Below, in pieces: positions 55,696-64,000 of a stretch of DNA of 64,000 nt. The position numbers and the translations under genes were made by a program. Location: the NCBI GenBank assembly GCA_018064885.1, contig JAGHUI010000003.1:21610-85609 (forward strand), read 5' to 3'. The DNA is from Candidatus Minthosoma equi. Its GTDB lineage: Bacteria; Bacteroidota; Bacteroidia; Bacteroidales; Bacteroidaceae. Numbering within the stretch: the first letter of the stretch is position 1; each line of letters starts with the position of its first letter. The notes beneath the pieces were generated by a model that made no database searches, was not told the DNA's origin, and saw nothing but the letters and a program-made list of their open reading frames with translations.

Positions 55696-57045
55696 ATGAG
55701 AAAAAACATATTTGCTATCATCCTTGCATTTGTTGCTGTTACCGTTAATGCCCAGAACGGTATTAACTCGCCATATTCAAGATATGGCTTCGGACTTCAG
55801 TCAGAACGTGCAATGGGTTTCAACAAAGGTATGGGAGGAGTTGCACAAGGTTTCCGCAACGGTCATCAGATAAACGTGGCAAACCCAGCATCATACTCAG
55901 AAGTAGATTCACTCACAGCTCTTTTTGACATGGGTATTTCCTTGCAGAATGGAAACTTCAAAATGGGAAATCTTCAGCAGAATGCCAAGAACTCCAGCTT
56001 GGACTACTTTGCATACCAGTTCCGCGCAGCAAAGAATGTCGGCATGACATTGGGAATCCTTCCTGTCACCAACATCAAATACAATTTCGCATCATCCAGC
56101 GAGAGCCTTGAAGGAACAGAAGACGTCACATCAACCTACTCATTCTCTGGCGATGGCGGTCTTCGCGAAGTGTTCCTCGGAGCAGGATGGCGACCATTCA
56201 AACCAATATCTATTGGCTTTAACGTCAGCTACCTCTGGGGCGAATACAACCATAAGATGTCAATGGCATTCAGCCAATCATCAGCATTCAGCATGGCACG
56301 TATCTATTCTGCAGACATCAGCACATACAATGTCCAGGGAGGTATCCAATACATTCAGCCAATAAACAAGAAAGACAAGATCGTCATTGGTGCTACAGCA
56401 ACATTGGGACACAATCTTGCCAACAAGGCATACCGCCAGACACAGACACTCAACAGCAGCACCATCGAAACATCAACAAGCGACACAATCAAGAATGCGT
56501 TCCGCTTGCCACACTCCATTGCTGTAGGTGCAACTTATTATAATTCAAACAAACTCCGTATTGGTGCCGATATTGAATACCAGAAATGGTCAACATGCAA
56601 GTTCCCTGTTCAGGAGACAAGCATAAGCACAAACACAGACAAATACGTTTCAAAACCAGGACAACTGAACAACAAAATCAAATACGCCCTTGGTCTTGAC
56701 TATCTGCCAAACAGCCTGTCAAACAGCTACTTCAGCAGATGCACATACAAAGTGGGAAGCTACTACTCACAGTCATACGCGAAAGCAGACCTTAGCGGCA
56801 CAATCAAAGACAAGCCATACGAGCTTGGAGTTTCTGCTGGTATCACATTCCCTATCGGAAACGCAAACATCTACTTCAAGCAGAATCAGCCAAAGATCAA
56901 CGTTGCCTTTCAGTGGGTACACACCAACATCCCATACCTGAACTCAGCAACAATGAGACAGAGCGCCCTCACAGAGAACTACCTCAAACTCTGCATCGGC
57001 GTGACATTCAGCGACCGCTGGTTCTACAAGTGGAAGGCACAGTAA
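55696..57045 (+). CDS. Outer-membrane beta-barrel protein (FadL/PorV-like)
   Basis: A 449-residue exported protein with a signal peptide ending VTVNAQN (about residue 19). Early motifs NSPYSRYGFG, ERAMGFNKGMGG and VANPASYSEVDSLT are typical of Bacteroidota FadL-type barrels, where NPA marks the start of the barrel. The remaining sequence alternates polar and aromatic residues and ends with the strand FSDRWFYKWKAQ. No substrate can be assigned. It heads an operon with a TPR protein, LptC and a foldase, in keeping with envelope biogenesis. Confidence 0.8.
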   Translation: MRKNIFAIILAFVAVTVNAQNGINSPYSRYGFGLQSERAMGFNKGMGGVAQGFRNGHQINVANPASYSEVDSLTALFDMGISLQNGNFKMGNLQQNAKNSSLDYFAYQFRAAKNVGMTLGILPVTNIKYNFASSSESLEGTEDVTSTYSFSGDGGLREVFLGAGWRPFKPISIGFNVSYLWGEYNHKMSMAFSQSSAFSMARIYSADISTYNVQGGIQYIQPINKKDKIVIGATATLGHNLANKAYRQTQTLNSSTIETSTSDTIKNAFRLPHSIAVGATYYNSNKLRIGADIEYQKWSTCKFPVQETSISTNTDKYVSKPGQLNNKIKYALGLDYLPNSLSNSYFSRCTYKVGSYYSQSYAKADLSGTIKDKPYELGVSAGITFPIGNANIYFKQNQPKINVAFQWVHTNIPYLNSATMRQSALTENYLKLCIGVTFSDRWFYKWKAQ

Positions 57046-57219
57046 TGAGCAAGGCATTTCCATCATCCCTTTCAGGGAGAGGAAAAACACCTTGACGTTT
57101 AGGATTTTTCCCATTGCAGTAACACAAAGAATCCTCAATTTTGCAGCAAAGAAACAACAATCAGAGTTCAATCATAACAGGTCCAAACAAAAAACTAAAT
57201 CAAAATTATAGTAATTATT

Positions 57220-58629
57220 ATGAAGAAAATCTTATTAGCATGCTCATTGATTTTGGCATCTGTTGCAGGCAACGCACAGAGCCTTAAGGGCACTTCTCTC
57301 AATGACCGCATCGGTCATGGTCAGGACTCAATCGATGTTCTTGGAAGCTTGAGCCTCTATCAGGACGCATTCAAGCGCCAGAGCTATGTTGAAGCTGTTG
57401 AGCCATGGGAGTTCGTATTCGAAAAAGCTCCTCTCTCAATGGTACGTATCTACATGGATGGTACATGGATGTTCGAGAAACTCATCTCAGACACAACAGA
57501 TCCAGAAAAGAAGCAGGAGTACTTCGATAAGCTCATGAAAGTGTACGACCAGCGTCTCAAGTACATGGACCAGCTCAACTCATTCTCTTCTGCAAAAGCA
57601 CAGTCATCAAAGGGCGGTATCACTTGCCGCAAAGCCTACGACTCATACTTCTACAATCCAAAGCCAGACGTAATCACTTCATACAACCTCTTCAAGGAAG
57701 GTATTGAAGACACCGGCAACGATACAGAAGGCTTCGTATTGTACGGCTTCATGCAGCTCTCAGACGCACGCTACAAGGCAAACAACGACAAGTATCGTGA
57801 GGACTATATCAATGATTACCTTCTCGTTACAGATATTTGCGGCCGTCTTCTTGAGCAGGCAAACGAATATGAGACAACAACAGAAGTTAATGAAGAAGGA
57901 GATACTGTAGTCGTTCTTTCTCCAGAAGCAGAAAAGATCATTCAGGCATACCAGCCACCATTCGACCAGGCAGAAGCACTCTTCGTATCATCTGGCGCAG
58001 CTGACTGTGACGCCCTTGACAAGATCTACCGTCCAAAGATCGAAGCAAACAAGACAGATAACAACTACCTCACAGGCGTGCTCAAGGTATTGCGCAGCTT
58101 CGAGTGTGACAAGACAGACCTCTACGAAAAGGCAGCTGACTACTCTTACGAAATCGTAAAGACTCCACAGGCAGCACTCGGTAAGGCATCAAAGGCACTC
58201 AAGGCAGGCAACACAGCAGAAGCCCTCAAGTACTTCAACGAGTCACTCTCTCTTGAGACAGACAACTCAAAGAAGGCAAAGATCTATCAGGCAATCGCTG
58301 TTCTCATGTACCAGCGCGGCAACTATGGCGAAGCCCTCAAGTGGATTGACAAGCTCCCAGGCAACGGTTCACTCCTTCTTCTCAAGGCAAGCATCGTAGC
58401 ACGCTCAGGCAGCCACAAGTCAATCGAGGCAACAGGTCCATACTGTCTTGCTATCGACATCTGCAACAAGGCTAAGTCTGTTGACCCATCATGCGCAGGT
58501 CGTGCTAACAGAGCTATCGCAAACTACACAGCCAACCTCTATCCAAAGTCTGAGGCATTCATGGCAGGTATCAAGGCTGGTACTCGCGTAAGCACTCCTT
58601 ACGGTTCAACAACACTCCGCTTCCGTTAA
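57220..58629 (+). CDS. Exported tetratricopeptide-repeat protein
   Basis: A 469-residue protein with signal peptide ending VAGNAQS (about residue 20). The mature protein is alpha-helical with TPR-like units, clearest near residues 330-400 (KALKAGNTAEALKYFNESLS, YQAIAVLMYQRGNYGEALKW). It has no lipobox. Strong codon bias (CAG, GCA, CTC) suggests high expression. It follows the barrel gene by 174 bp, a gap with only a weak promoter-like CAATTTTG and an AGGATT/AATCCT stem. A scaffold role in envelope assembly is likely but unproved. Confidence 0.82.
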   Translation: MKKILLACSLILASVAGNAQSLKGTSLNDRIGHGQDSIDVLGSLSLYQDAFKRQSYVEAVEPWEFVFEKAPLSMVRIYMDGTWMFEKLISDTTDPEKKQEYFDKLMKVYDQRLKYMDQLNSFSSAKAQSSKGGITCRKAYDSYFYNPKPDVITSYNLFKEGIEDTGNDTEGFVLYGFMQLSDARYKANNDKYREDYINDYLLVTDICGRLLEQANEYETTTEVNEEGDTVVVLSPEAEKIIQAYQPPFDQAEALFVSSGAADCDALDKIYRPKIEANKTDNNYLTGVLKVLRSFECDKTDLYEKAADYSYEIVKTPQAALGKASKALKAGNTAEALKYFNESLSLETDNSKKAKIYQAIAVLMYQRGNYGEALKWIDKLPGNGSLLLLKASIVARSGSHKSIEATGPYCLAIDICNKAKSVDPSCAGRANRAIANYTANLYPKSEAFMAGIKAGTRVSTPYGSTTLRFR

Positions 58630-58647
58630 TCGAGAACTGTTAAATAC

Positions 58648-59292
58648 TTGATTTTCATTTTGAAAAGATTCTCTCACATATTCTCCATTGCAGCAGTCCT
58701 ATCGACTGCTGCATTGCTATTGTCCCTCCAGTCTTGCGACGACAGCGACAAAAAGATTGGTCCAGACATAGGCGTGAGAGACTCCCTGCCCGTTCTACGC
58801 TCCGTAGGCGTAAGCTCGCTCATCTCCGACTCCGGCATTATCCGCTACAAGTTGATAGCCGAAGAATGGCTGATGTACGACAAGAAAGAGCCGCAGTATC
58901 AAGCATTTGAGAAAGGACTCTTCATCGAGCGATTCAACCAAGACTACAAGGTTGACGCCTTCATCTCATGCGACACAGCCTACTACTACGACCAGGCACG
59001 CCTCTGGGAACTGCGAGGCAGAGTCCTCGTGCGCAATCTCAAGGGCGAAACCTTCAAGACCTCCCTGCTCTTCTGGGACGAATTCTCCCACCGCATCTAC
59101 TCCGAGCGCTACATGGAAATTGATGGAGAGACACGAAAGCTCTCCGGCTACAATTTCAGCTCAAACGAGCAGATGACAGACTACATCATCCATCAGTCAA
59201 AGGGCGAGTTCCCAATCAAGGAAACAGAGGTCACTCCGCAGCCAGATCCGCAGATTATGGCAGAACAAGAACAAAACAACGAAGAAAATTAA
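58648..59292 (+). CDS. lptC: LPS export lipoprotein LptC
   Basis: A 214-residue protein with a TTG start (58648, or 58660 as alternative). The hydrophobic N-terminus ends in lipobox LSLQSC (Cys30). The mature domain (residues about 50-190) has the LptC-like beta-jellyroll: DSGIIRYKLIAEEWLMYD, QYQAFEKGLFIERF, AYYYDQARLWELRGRVLVR and FSSNEQMTDYIIHQS. LptC bridges the inner-membrane LptBFG complex and periplasmic LptA. The gene sits 18 bp after the TPR gene. The tail is acidic and Gln-rich. Confidence 0.82.
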   Translation: MIFILKRFSHIFSIAAVLSTAALLLSLQSCDDSDKKIGPDIGVRDSLPVLRSVGVSSLISDSGIIRYKLIAEEWLMYDKKEPQYQAFEKGLFIERFNQDYKVDAFISCDTAYYYDQARLWELRGRVLVRNLKGETFKTSLLFWDEFSHRIYSERYMEIDGETRKLSGYNFSSNEQMTDYIIHQSKGEFPIKETEVTPQPDPQIMAEQEQNNEEN

Positions 59293-59313
59293 AGTATTTA
59301 CGCGTACATATTT

Positions 59314-59354
59314 AAAAAACTGACTTGACTTTGCGGTTAGGTCAGTTTTTTTTT
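59314..59354 (+). terminator. Terminator after lptC
   Basis: AAAAACTGAC (59315-59324) pairs with GTCAGTTTTT (59341-59350) around a 16-nt loop, followed by more T. It lies 22 bp past the lptC stop. Confidence 0.75.
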
Positions 59355-59363
59355 GTAATTTTG
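59330..59363 (+). promoter_or_regulatory. Promoter of the foldase gene, nested in the lptC terminator
   Basis: TAATTTTG (59356-59363) is a full -7 element. The best -33 TTTG (59330-59333) sits in the terminator loop, 22 bp away, slightly long. The leader to the ATG is about 67 nt. Confidence 0.5.
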
Positions 59364-59436
59364 CCACGTTTTATGCCATTTACAGCAAAAACACCATATA
59401 ATTCAGACAAAACAAAAACAAAAATAACAATAATTT

Positions 59437-61587
59437 ATGGCAGTATTACAAAAAATCAGAAACAGAGGAGTGCTCCTCGTTTCAGTGATCGCCTTGGCGC
59501 TCTTCCTCTTCGTAGCGGGAGACTTGTTCCGAGGCTTGGAAAGCATTTTCCAGAACAACAGTCAGCAGGTTGGCGAAGTTAATGGCGAGTCCGTATCTAT
59601 CCAGGACTACCAGAAGATGATCGACGAACTTCAGACTTACTACGAGATCGTTCAGCAGAAGAGCTCATTCTCAGAGGACGAGCTCAACCGCATCAAGGAC
59701 GAAGCATGGCAGACACACATTCAGTCAGAACTCATCCAGAAGGAATGTGAAGAACTCGGCATCGCAGTTGCTGACGAAGAAGTATCAGAAGTTATCAAGA
59801 CTGGCTACAACCAGATGCTTCAGGTTCCAATCTTCATGAACCAGCAGACTGGCCGTTACGACTACTCTATCGTAAACCAGTTCCTCACAGAGTACAAGAA
59901 GATGAAGGACGCAGGCACACAGATGCCAGAGAACTTCGAGAAGATCTACAAGTACTACCTCTTCGCACAGCGCCAGATTCGCGACCAGCTCCTCACTCAG
60001 AAGTATCAGGTGCTCCTTTCAAAGTGCTTCCTCTCAAACCCAGTAGAGGCTAAGCTCGCATTCGAAGGTCGCGCATCAGAGTCTGACATCCTCCTCGCTG
60101 CAATCCCAACATCATCTATCAGCGACGATGCTGTTACAGCTTCCGACGAGGAAATCAAGGCTAAGTACAACGAGGACAAGGAAAAGTATCATCAGTTCAT
60201 TGAGACTCGCGACGTAAAAGTTGTTGAGGTTCAGGTTGTAGCAAGCGAAGCAGACAAGAAAGCAACTGAGGCAGAAGTAGCAGATGCAGCATCTAAGCTC
60301 GCAGCAGCAGCAACAAATGCAGCAGCAGGCAACGTCGTTCGCCAGGCAACATCACTCGTTCCATACAGCGACGTATTCAAGACAAAGGATGCATTCCCAA
60401 CAATGATCACAGCAAACCTTGATTCCGTAGCAGTTGGCACAGTAACAAAGACAACATACGACGGTCTTACAAACACCTACTACGCATACAAGCTTATCGG
60501 CAAGACAACTCAGGCAGACTCAGTTCTCTTCCGTCAGATTGGCGTTATCGGCAAGGACGAGGCAGACATCGCAAAGAAAGCAGACAGCATCATGACTGCA
60601 CTCAACAGCGGTGCTAAGTTCAAGGACATCGCAAAGAAGTACAACCAGACAGGCGACTCTGCATGGATTGCTTCTTCACAGTTCCAGAACGCACAGCTCG
60701 ATCAGGACAACCAGACATTCATCTCTACTATCTACGGCATGAACTCTGGCGAAACAAAGAAGCTCACACTCGAGAACGGCTCAACAGTAATCCTTCAGGT
60801 TATGAAGACAGCCAACCCTGTGACAAAGTACAACGTTGCAGCAGTTGTTAAGGAGCTCCGCTTCTCTGACGACACATACAACAAGGAGTACAACAAATTC
60901 TCTTCTTTCGTTGCAGAAAACACAACACTCGAGCAGATTGAAGCAAACGCGCCAAAGAGCGGCTATGCAGTACGTCCAATCGACGACATCAACACAGCAG
61001 CACACGGCATCTCAGGCATCAAGGGCACACGCGACGCACTCAAGTGGGTGTTCGACGAGGCTAAGGTTGGCGACGTATCTCAGCTCTACGAGTGCGGCAA
61101 CAACGACCACCTCCTTCTCGTAGCCCTCACAGGCATCAACAAGGAAGGCGACCGCAGCATCGAAAAGCTCAAGGACGCTCTCACAGCAGAGGTTAAGAAC
61201 GACAAGAAGCTCGACAAGATCATGGAATCTGCAAAGAACGTAAAGAGCATTGCAGACGCAAAGAAGATCAAGGACGCAGTTGTTGACACAATCAAGCACG
61301 TAACATTCAGCAACTCATCATTCATCGCATCAACAGGAGCATCTGAGCCACTCGTAAGCGCATACGCAGCAAAGACAGCCAAGGGTGCTATGGCAGGTCC
61401 AGTAAAGGGCAACAACGGTGTTTACGTATTCCAGGTACTCAGCAAGAGCCAGAGCGCAGAGAAGTTCGACGCAAAGTCAGAGCAGGCATCACTTGCAATG
61501 AACAACTTCCGTCTCGCTTCAAACAGCATCATCAACTCACTCTACATGAATGCCAAGGTTAAGGACAACCGCTATAAGTTCTTCTAA
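59437..61587 (+). CDS. PpiD/SurA-type periplasmic peptidyl-prolyl isomerase
   Basis: A 716-residue inner-membrane-anchored foldase. It has an N-terminal cytoplasmic stub, one transmembrane helix (about 12-30) and a SurA_N-like helical domain (EVNGESVSIQDYQKMIDELQ, TEYKKMKDAGTQMPENFEKI). A parvulin-like domain lies around 345-440 (ADSVLFRQIGV, IMTALNSGAKFKDIAKKYNQ, GDSAWIA). A long helical C-terminus ends MNAKVKDNRYKFF, typical of Bacteroidales PpiD homologues. It helps fold outer-membrane and exported proteins. Codon bias (GCA, CAG, CTC) again suggests strong expression. It has its own promoter and a clear terminator. Confidence 0.88.
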   Translation: MAVLQKIRNRGVLLVSVIALALFLFVAGDLFRGLESIFQNNSQQVGEVNGESVSIQDYQKMIDELQTYYEIVQQKSSFSEDELNRIKDEAWQTHIQSELIQKECEELGIAVADEEVSEVIKTGYNQMLQVPIFMNQQTGRYDYSIVNQFLTEYKKMKDAGTQMPENFEKIYKYYLFAQRQIRDQLLTQKYQVLLSKCFLSNPVEAKLAFEGRASESDILLAAIPTSSISDDAVTASDEEIKAKYNEDKEKYHQFIETRDVKVVEVQVVASEADKKATEAEVADAASKLAAAATNAAAGNVVRQATSLVPYSDVFKTKDAFPTMITANLDSVAVGTVTKTTYDGLTNTYYAYKLIGKTTQADSVLFRQIGVIGKDEADIAKKADSIMTALNSGAKFKDIAKKYNQTGDSAWIASSQFQNAQLDQDNQTFISTIYGMNSGETKKLTLENGSTVILQVMKTANPVTKYNVAAVVKELRFSDDTYNKEYNKFSSFVAENTTLEQIEANAPKSGYAVRPIDDINTAAHGISGIKGTRDALKWVFDEAKVGDVSQLYECGNNDHLLLVALTGINKEGDRSIEKLKDALTAEVKNDKKLDKIMESAKNVKSIADAKKIKDAVVDTIKHVTFSNSSFIASTGASEPLVSAYAAKTAKGAMAGPVKGNNGVYVFQVLSKSQSAEKFDAKSEQASLAMNNFRLASNSIINSLYMNAKVKDNRYKFF

Positions 61588-61618
61588 ACAAAGAAAACAA
61601 AACATTCAAACAATACAC

Positions 61619-61650
61619 AAAGTCCTCGGATTTCTCCGGGGACTTTTTTT
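61619..61650 (+). terminator. Rho-independent terminator of the foldase gene
   Basis: AAAGTCCTCGG and CCGGGGACTTT form an 11-bp stem (one G:U) with a 6-nt loop, then a T run. It starts 32 bp past the stop. Confidence 0.85.
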
Positions 61651-61812
61651 GATTTTTCACGAATTCACAAATTCACAAATTCACACTTTGTGCTGCCGGC
61701 AATGACTGGGCGACAATCTTCGCCTTTATAGCCTGACGACCGCCGCCTTTATATGATGACGCCCCTCGCATTGTTGCCAAAAGTGCTTTCTGCCATAGAA
61801 GGAAGAGTGCGG

Positions 61813-61864
61813 AAGTGTTTTCGTTTTTATAACAGAGAGCGTTAAAGTGTTTTCGTTTTTATAA
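61813..61864 (+). repeat. 20-bp direct repeat upstream of the flavodoxin gene
   Basis: AAGTGTTTTCGTTTTTATAA occurs perfectly at 61813-61832 and 61845-61864, 32 bp apart start to start. Further left, AATTCACA is repeated in tandem around 61672-61693. The 419-bp gap 61588-62006 otherwise holds the foldase terminator and two flavodoxin promoters; a minus-strand ORF here is not convincing. Confidence 0.7.
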
Positions 61865-61889
61865 TGCTCTGAAAAAAAATGAAGAAAGA

Positions 61890-61975
61890 TTTGACAAAGG
61901 GGTGCCAGATGTTGTAATTTTGCAAAAGGAAATGCCCCGAAAGTTTGGAAGTAATGAAGATTTTTTGTTACTTTG
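61890..61975 (+). promoter_or_regulatory. Two tandem promoters of the flavodoxin gene
   Basis: P1: TTTG (61890-61893), 21 bp, TAATTTTG (61915-61922). P2: TTTG (61944-61947), 20 bp, TTACTTTG (61968-61975, one mismatch). P2 gives a leader of about 25 nt, P1 about 78 nt. The 20-bp direct repeats lie just upstream of P1. Confidence 0.6.
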
Positions 61976-62006
61976 CAAGCATTAACAAGAAAACAAATAA
62001 ACAATT

Positions 62007-62843
62007 ATGATGAAAAAGATTCTTGCAGCTTTCATTGCTGCTTTCGCACTACTCTCTTGCACTTCGCAGAAGCAGGGAGATGCTGACACCGCACAGGAGA
62101 ACAAGGTGCTGGTGCTGTACTATTCGCAAACTGGCGCTACTAAGACTGTGGCTGAGGAGATTCAGAATCAGCTGGGGGCTGACATTGAGGCTATCGAGGT
62201 GGAAACTCCTTACGATGGCGATTTCCAGCAGACCATAGAGCGCTGCCAGAAGGAGATGGCGGAGAACACGCTTCCTGCTCTAAAGCCTATGAAGGCTAAC
62301 ATCGAGGACTATGACGTGATCTTCCTTGGTTTCCCTGTATGGTTCGGCACATACGCTCGTCCTATCGCCACATTGGTGGCAGACAATGCTTTCGAGGGCA
62401 AGAAGATTGTGCCTTTCTGCACGTTCGGCAGCGGCGGCATCGAGGCTTGCACCGAAGACTTGAAGAAGGCTCTGCCTAAGGCTGAGATTGCCACAGGATA
62501 TGGCGTGAGAAATGCTCGCATCGCGGCTGCTGGCAAGGAGCTTAACCGTTTCCTCATTGAATGGGAATACAAGAAGGGTGAGATTGAGGCACTTCCTGCT
62601 TTCATGGAGCATAAGCCTGTGACTGATGCTGAGGCGCAGATCTTCGACGAGGCTTGCGGCGATTACCAGTTCCCTCTCGGCACTCCTGCTGATGTGGCTA
62701 TCCGCGAGACAGAGGATGCAACAGAGTATGAGTTCGGCGTGGTGAGCAAGGGAGAGGATGGCAGCGAAGCACAATCAACAATCTACGTTGTCGTTGGCAA
62801 GGAAGATGGCAGCAAGCCTGAGTTCACAAAGGTGGTGAGATAA
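62007..62843 (+). CDS. Lipoprotein flavodoxin
   Basis: A 278-residue protein with lipobox LLSC (Cys18), so the FMN domain is outside the cytoplasm. The flavodoxin fold is clear: VLVLYYSQTGATKTVAEEI gives the phosphate loop (about 34-52), DYDVIFLGFPVWFGTYARP (about 104-122) the isoalloxazine loop, and PFCTFGSGG the third FMN contact. After residue 185 an extra domain of about 90 residues contains FEVV-like strands (EFGVVSKGEDGS) of unknown role. It probably carries electrons in an envelope redox system. Two tandem promoters precede it, and the next gene follows by 34 bp. Confidence 0.85.
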   Translation: MMKKILAAFIAAFALLSCTSQKQGDADTAQENKVLVLYYSQTGATKTVAEEIQNQLGADIEAIEVETPYDGDFQQTIERCQKEMAENTLPALKPMKANIEDYDVIFLGFPVWFGTYARPIATLVADNAFEGKKIVPFCTFGSGGIEACTEDLKKALPKAEIATGYGVRNARIAAAGKELNRFLIEWEYKKGEIEALPAFMEHKPVTDAEAQIFDEACGDYQFPLGTPADVAIRETEDATEYEFGVVSKGEDGSEAQSTIYVVVGKEDGSKPEFTKVVR

Positions 62844-62877
62844 AAAAGACTAATCATTAAAAAAACGGTTAATAGAT

Positions 62878-63432
62878 ATGAACAAAATCAAGATATTCAC
62901 AGCATCATTGCTTTTTGCTTTCGCTACAAGTTACCCAGCATTTGCAGCTACAGAGCCATCGGAGACTAACAACACAGTACAGGCTGCAGAACCTGGAGTA
63001 GTAGAGACAGGCTTCTACACATCGAAGATTTGCGGTATCACGGTCGAGGTGCCAAAGAACGCAAAGGTGTTTAGTGACGATGCTGAGCATGGCATCGACA
63101 TTCACACTCCAGATGAAAATTATATCATCAATATCATCCCATTCAACATGAAGGACGAGAAGGGAGATGACGTGTCGAACGCATACGCCAAGATGTTGGT
63201 TGCTTCGCACATCGACCCTGACAAGTCTATCCGAATCAGTGGTAAGACTGAAACTCTCGGTTTTGAGGGTAGTTTCATGAGCTACACATCGGGTGGTTGT
63301 GCTGTGTGCAGCATCTTCTTCGCTGACGATGAGCGTGCTTTCCTCATTACTATCGTGGCTGCGGCTGAATATGTACAGAGCGTGCCTACGACTTATAGAA
63401 CTATCAGTTTCAATAGAGGTCTTGTGAAATAA
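62878..63432 (+). CDS. Hypothetical exported protein
   Basis: A 184-residue protein with a signal peptide ending YPAFAATE (about residue 23) and no lipobox. The mature part has ICGITVEVPKNAKVFSDD, then IHTPDENYIINIIPFNM and TSGGCAVCSIFFADD, suggesting a small alpha/beta domain like those in proteins annotated as DUF1795/PsbP-like; this comparison is weak. The C-x-x-C-like GCAVC and the earlier Cys could form a disulphide. It follows the flavodoxin gene by 34 bp, so the two are probably co-transcribed. Confidence 0.7.
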   Translation: MNKIKIFTASLLFAFATSYPAFAATEPSETNNTVQAAEPGVVETGFYTSKICGITVEVPKNAKVFSDDAEHGIDIHTPDENYIINIIPFNMKDEKGDDVSNAYAKMLVASHIDPDKSIRISGKTETLGFEGSFMSYTSGGCAVCSIFFADDERAFLITIVAAAEYVQSVPTTYRTISFNRGLVK

Positions 63433-63452
63433 AGTGCCTTGTCGGATGACGT

Positions 63453-63597
63453 TTAAGAAATGATGCTGTCGTAGTGTCGTTTGGCATCTTCAAGATCGAA
63501 CTGCGTTATGATTCTCTGTCTTGAGAAAGACTGTGGTAGATAGAGCCCCTATGACGACAATAAGAATGGTGATACGAATAAGAATACCTTTCTTCAT
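63453..63597 (-). pseudogene. Broken small membrane-protein gene (frameshift at CCCC)
   Basis: On the minus strand ATG 63597 opens MKKGILIRITILIVVIGA, a basic start plus one membrane helix, but the frame stops at 63490 after 35 residues. A second frame from the same point to 63453 reads LYLPQSFSRQRIITQFDLED then AKRHYDSIIS, which looks like real coding sequence. Removing one base from the CCCC run at 63546-63549 joins them into one 47-residue protein. It may be a decayed gene, a slippage switch or a sequence error. It converges with the exported-protein gene. Confidence 0.45.
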
Positions 63598-63658
63598 AGG
63601 CTATACTATTTTAACGTGAGTTCGACCAATTGCAGTAGTGCCCTTCGGGCCAATTAGA

Positions 63659-63736
63659 AAAACAAAAGAAAACAAAAGAACCTTCAGCTCAGCGTAGCCA
63701 AAACCCGAGAAAAACCAAATTGTTTTCTTTTGTTTT
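63659..63736. repeat. 17-bp inverted repeat of AAAACAAAAG type
   Basis: AAAACAAAAGAAAACAA at 63659-63675 is perfectly inverted at 63720-63736, with a 44-bp spacer. A GCCC-TTC-GGGC hairpin lies just before it at 63640-63650. The region 63598-63776 has no coding potential. Confidence 0.6.
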
Positions 63737-63781
63737 CTTATTGTTTTGTTGTTTGTTTTTGTAATTCAATGTCTCACAAAA

Positions 63782-63816
63782 ACAAAAATCTCCTGCAATC
63801 AAACGATTACAGGAGA
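63782..63816 (-). terminator. Terminator of the GGGtGRT-family gene
   Basis: TCTCCTGCAATC and GATTACAGGAGA (63789-63816) form a 12-position stem with one mismatch and a 4-nt loop. On the minus strand it is followed by TTTTTGTTTTT. It lies 37 bp past the stop at 63854. Confidence 0.85.
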
Positions 63817-63853
63817 CTGAACTTTATAAGTTAAACTTCTTTATTTCAAGAAA

Positions 63854-64000
63854 TTACTTCTTGTTGAGAGCGAGGTCAACGTTAACGGCACATGCAACAG
63901 AGCAACCTACCATTGGGTTGTTACCGATGCCGAGGAAGCCCATCATCTCTACGTGTGCAGGTACTGATGAAGAACCAGCGAACTGAGCGTCAGAGTGCAT
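63854..64000 (-). CDS. GGGtGRT-family protein, C-terminal part (cut by window edge)
   Basis: The last 48 codons of a minus-strand gene; its 5' part lies beyond the window. The visible tail HSDAQFAGSSSVPAHVEMMG followed by GNNPMVG and a Val/Ala-rich end matches, from memory, the C-terminus of the conserved GGGtGRT protein of anaerobes. That family has no established function. The ATG at the window edge is an internal Met, not the start. Reading frame is intact and ends in TAA before a strong terminator. Confidence 0.65.
   Translation of the reverse strand: MHSDAQFAGSSSVPAHVEMMGFLGIGNNPMVGCSVACAVNVDLALNKK

Noticed and set aside
61726..62004. 92-residue minus-strand ORF before the flavodoxin
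   Set aside because: It overlaps two well-formed plus-strand promoters and direct repeats and has no family features.

Overview
The window comes from a member of the Bacteroidales, most likely Prevotellaceae (Prevotella/Segatella-like). The evidence is a type IX secretion (T9SS) plug protein, many fimbrillin-family lipoproteins, DUF3575 and DUF5119 fimbrial genes, an LptF/LptG permease beside tgt and lon, an AsnA of Bacteroides type, and repeated promoter motifs of the Bacteroidota form TTTG-N19..21-TAnnTTTG. Family names come from recalled motifs and gene order; no database search was run.

Left flank (1-9.4 kb): a membrane protein, a YqiA-like hydrolase and a ModF-like double ABC ATPase lie on the minus strand. 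A tight plus-strand operon follows: T9SS plug protein, a golvesin/FnIII secreted protein, a small acidic protein and a YgiQ-type radical SAM protein, closed by a terminator near 9.45 kb.

Centre (9.5-45.2 kb): about 35.6 kb of co-directional surface genes. It opens with an OmpA/DUF3575 protein and a DUF5119 lipoprotein, the usual head of a Bacteroides-type fimbrial operon. It continues with twelve fimbrillin-like lipoproteins of 403-1026 residues and one 1595-residue repeat protein with a possible T9SS-type tail. All twelve carry a lipobox cysteine and a Thr-Arg 29-36 residues later, matching the protease-maturation site of Bacteroidales fimbrillins. Architecture changes along the array: one protein has Ig-like repeats (12.2 kb), four have duplicated fimbrillin modules (16.0, 19.0, 21.8, 28.9 kb), and several distal ones have glycine-rich beta-helix-like C-termini (33.0, 38.5, 42.5 kb). 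A relic of a four-helix-bundle/zinc-finger gene sits inside the array at 21.3-21.8 kb.

Right flank (45.2-64 kb): a noncoding stretch holds a 23-bp tandem array, a 20-bp inverted-repeat element and a probable structured ncRNA on the minus strand. Then come htrA and asnA (minus), followed by lon, tgt, an LptF/LptG permease and a DEAD-box helicase (plus). Next are a FadL-like outer-membrane protein, a TPR protein, LptC and a PpiD/SurA-type foldase, an envelope-biogenesis group. The window ends with a lipoprotein flavodoxin, a small exported protein, a broken small membrane-protein gene and the 3' end of a GGGtGRT-family gene on the minus strand.
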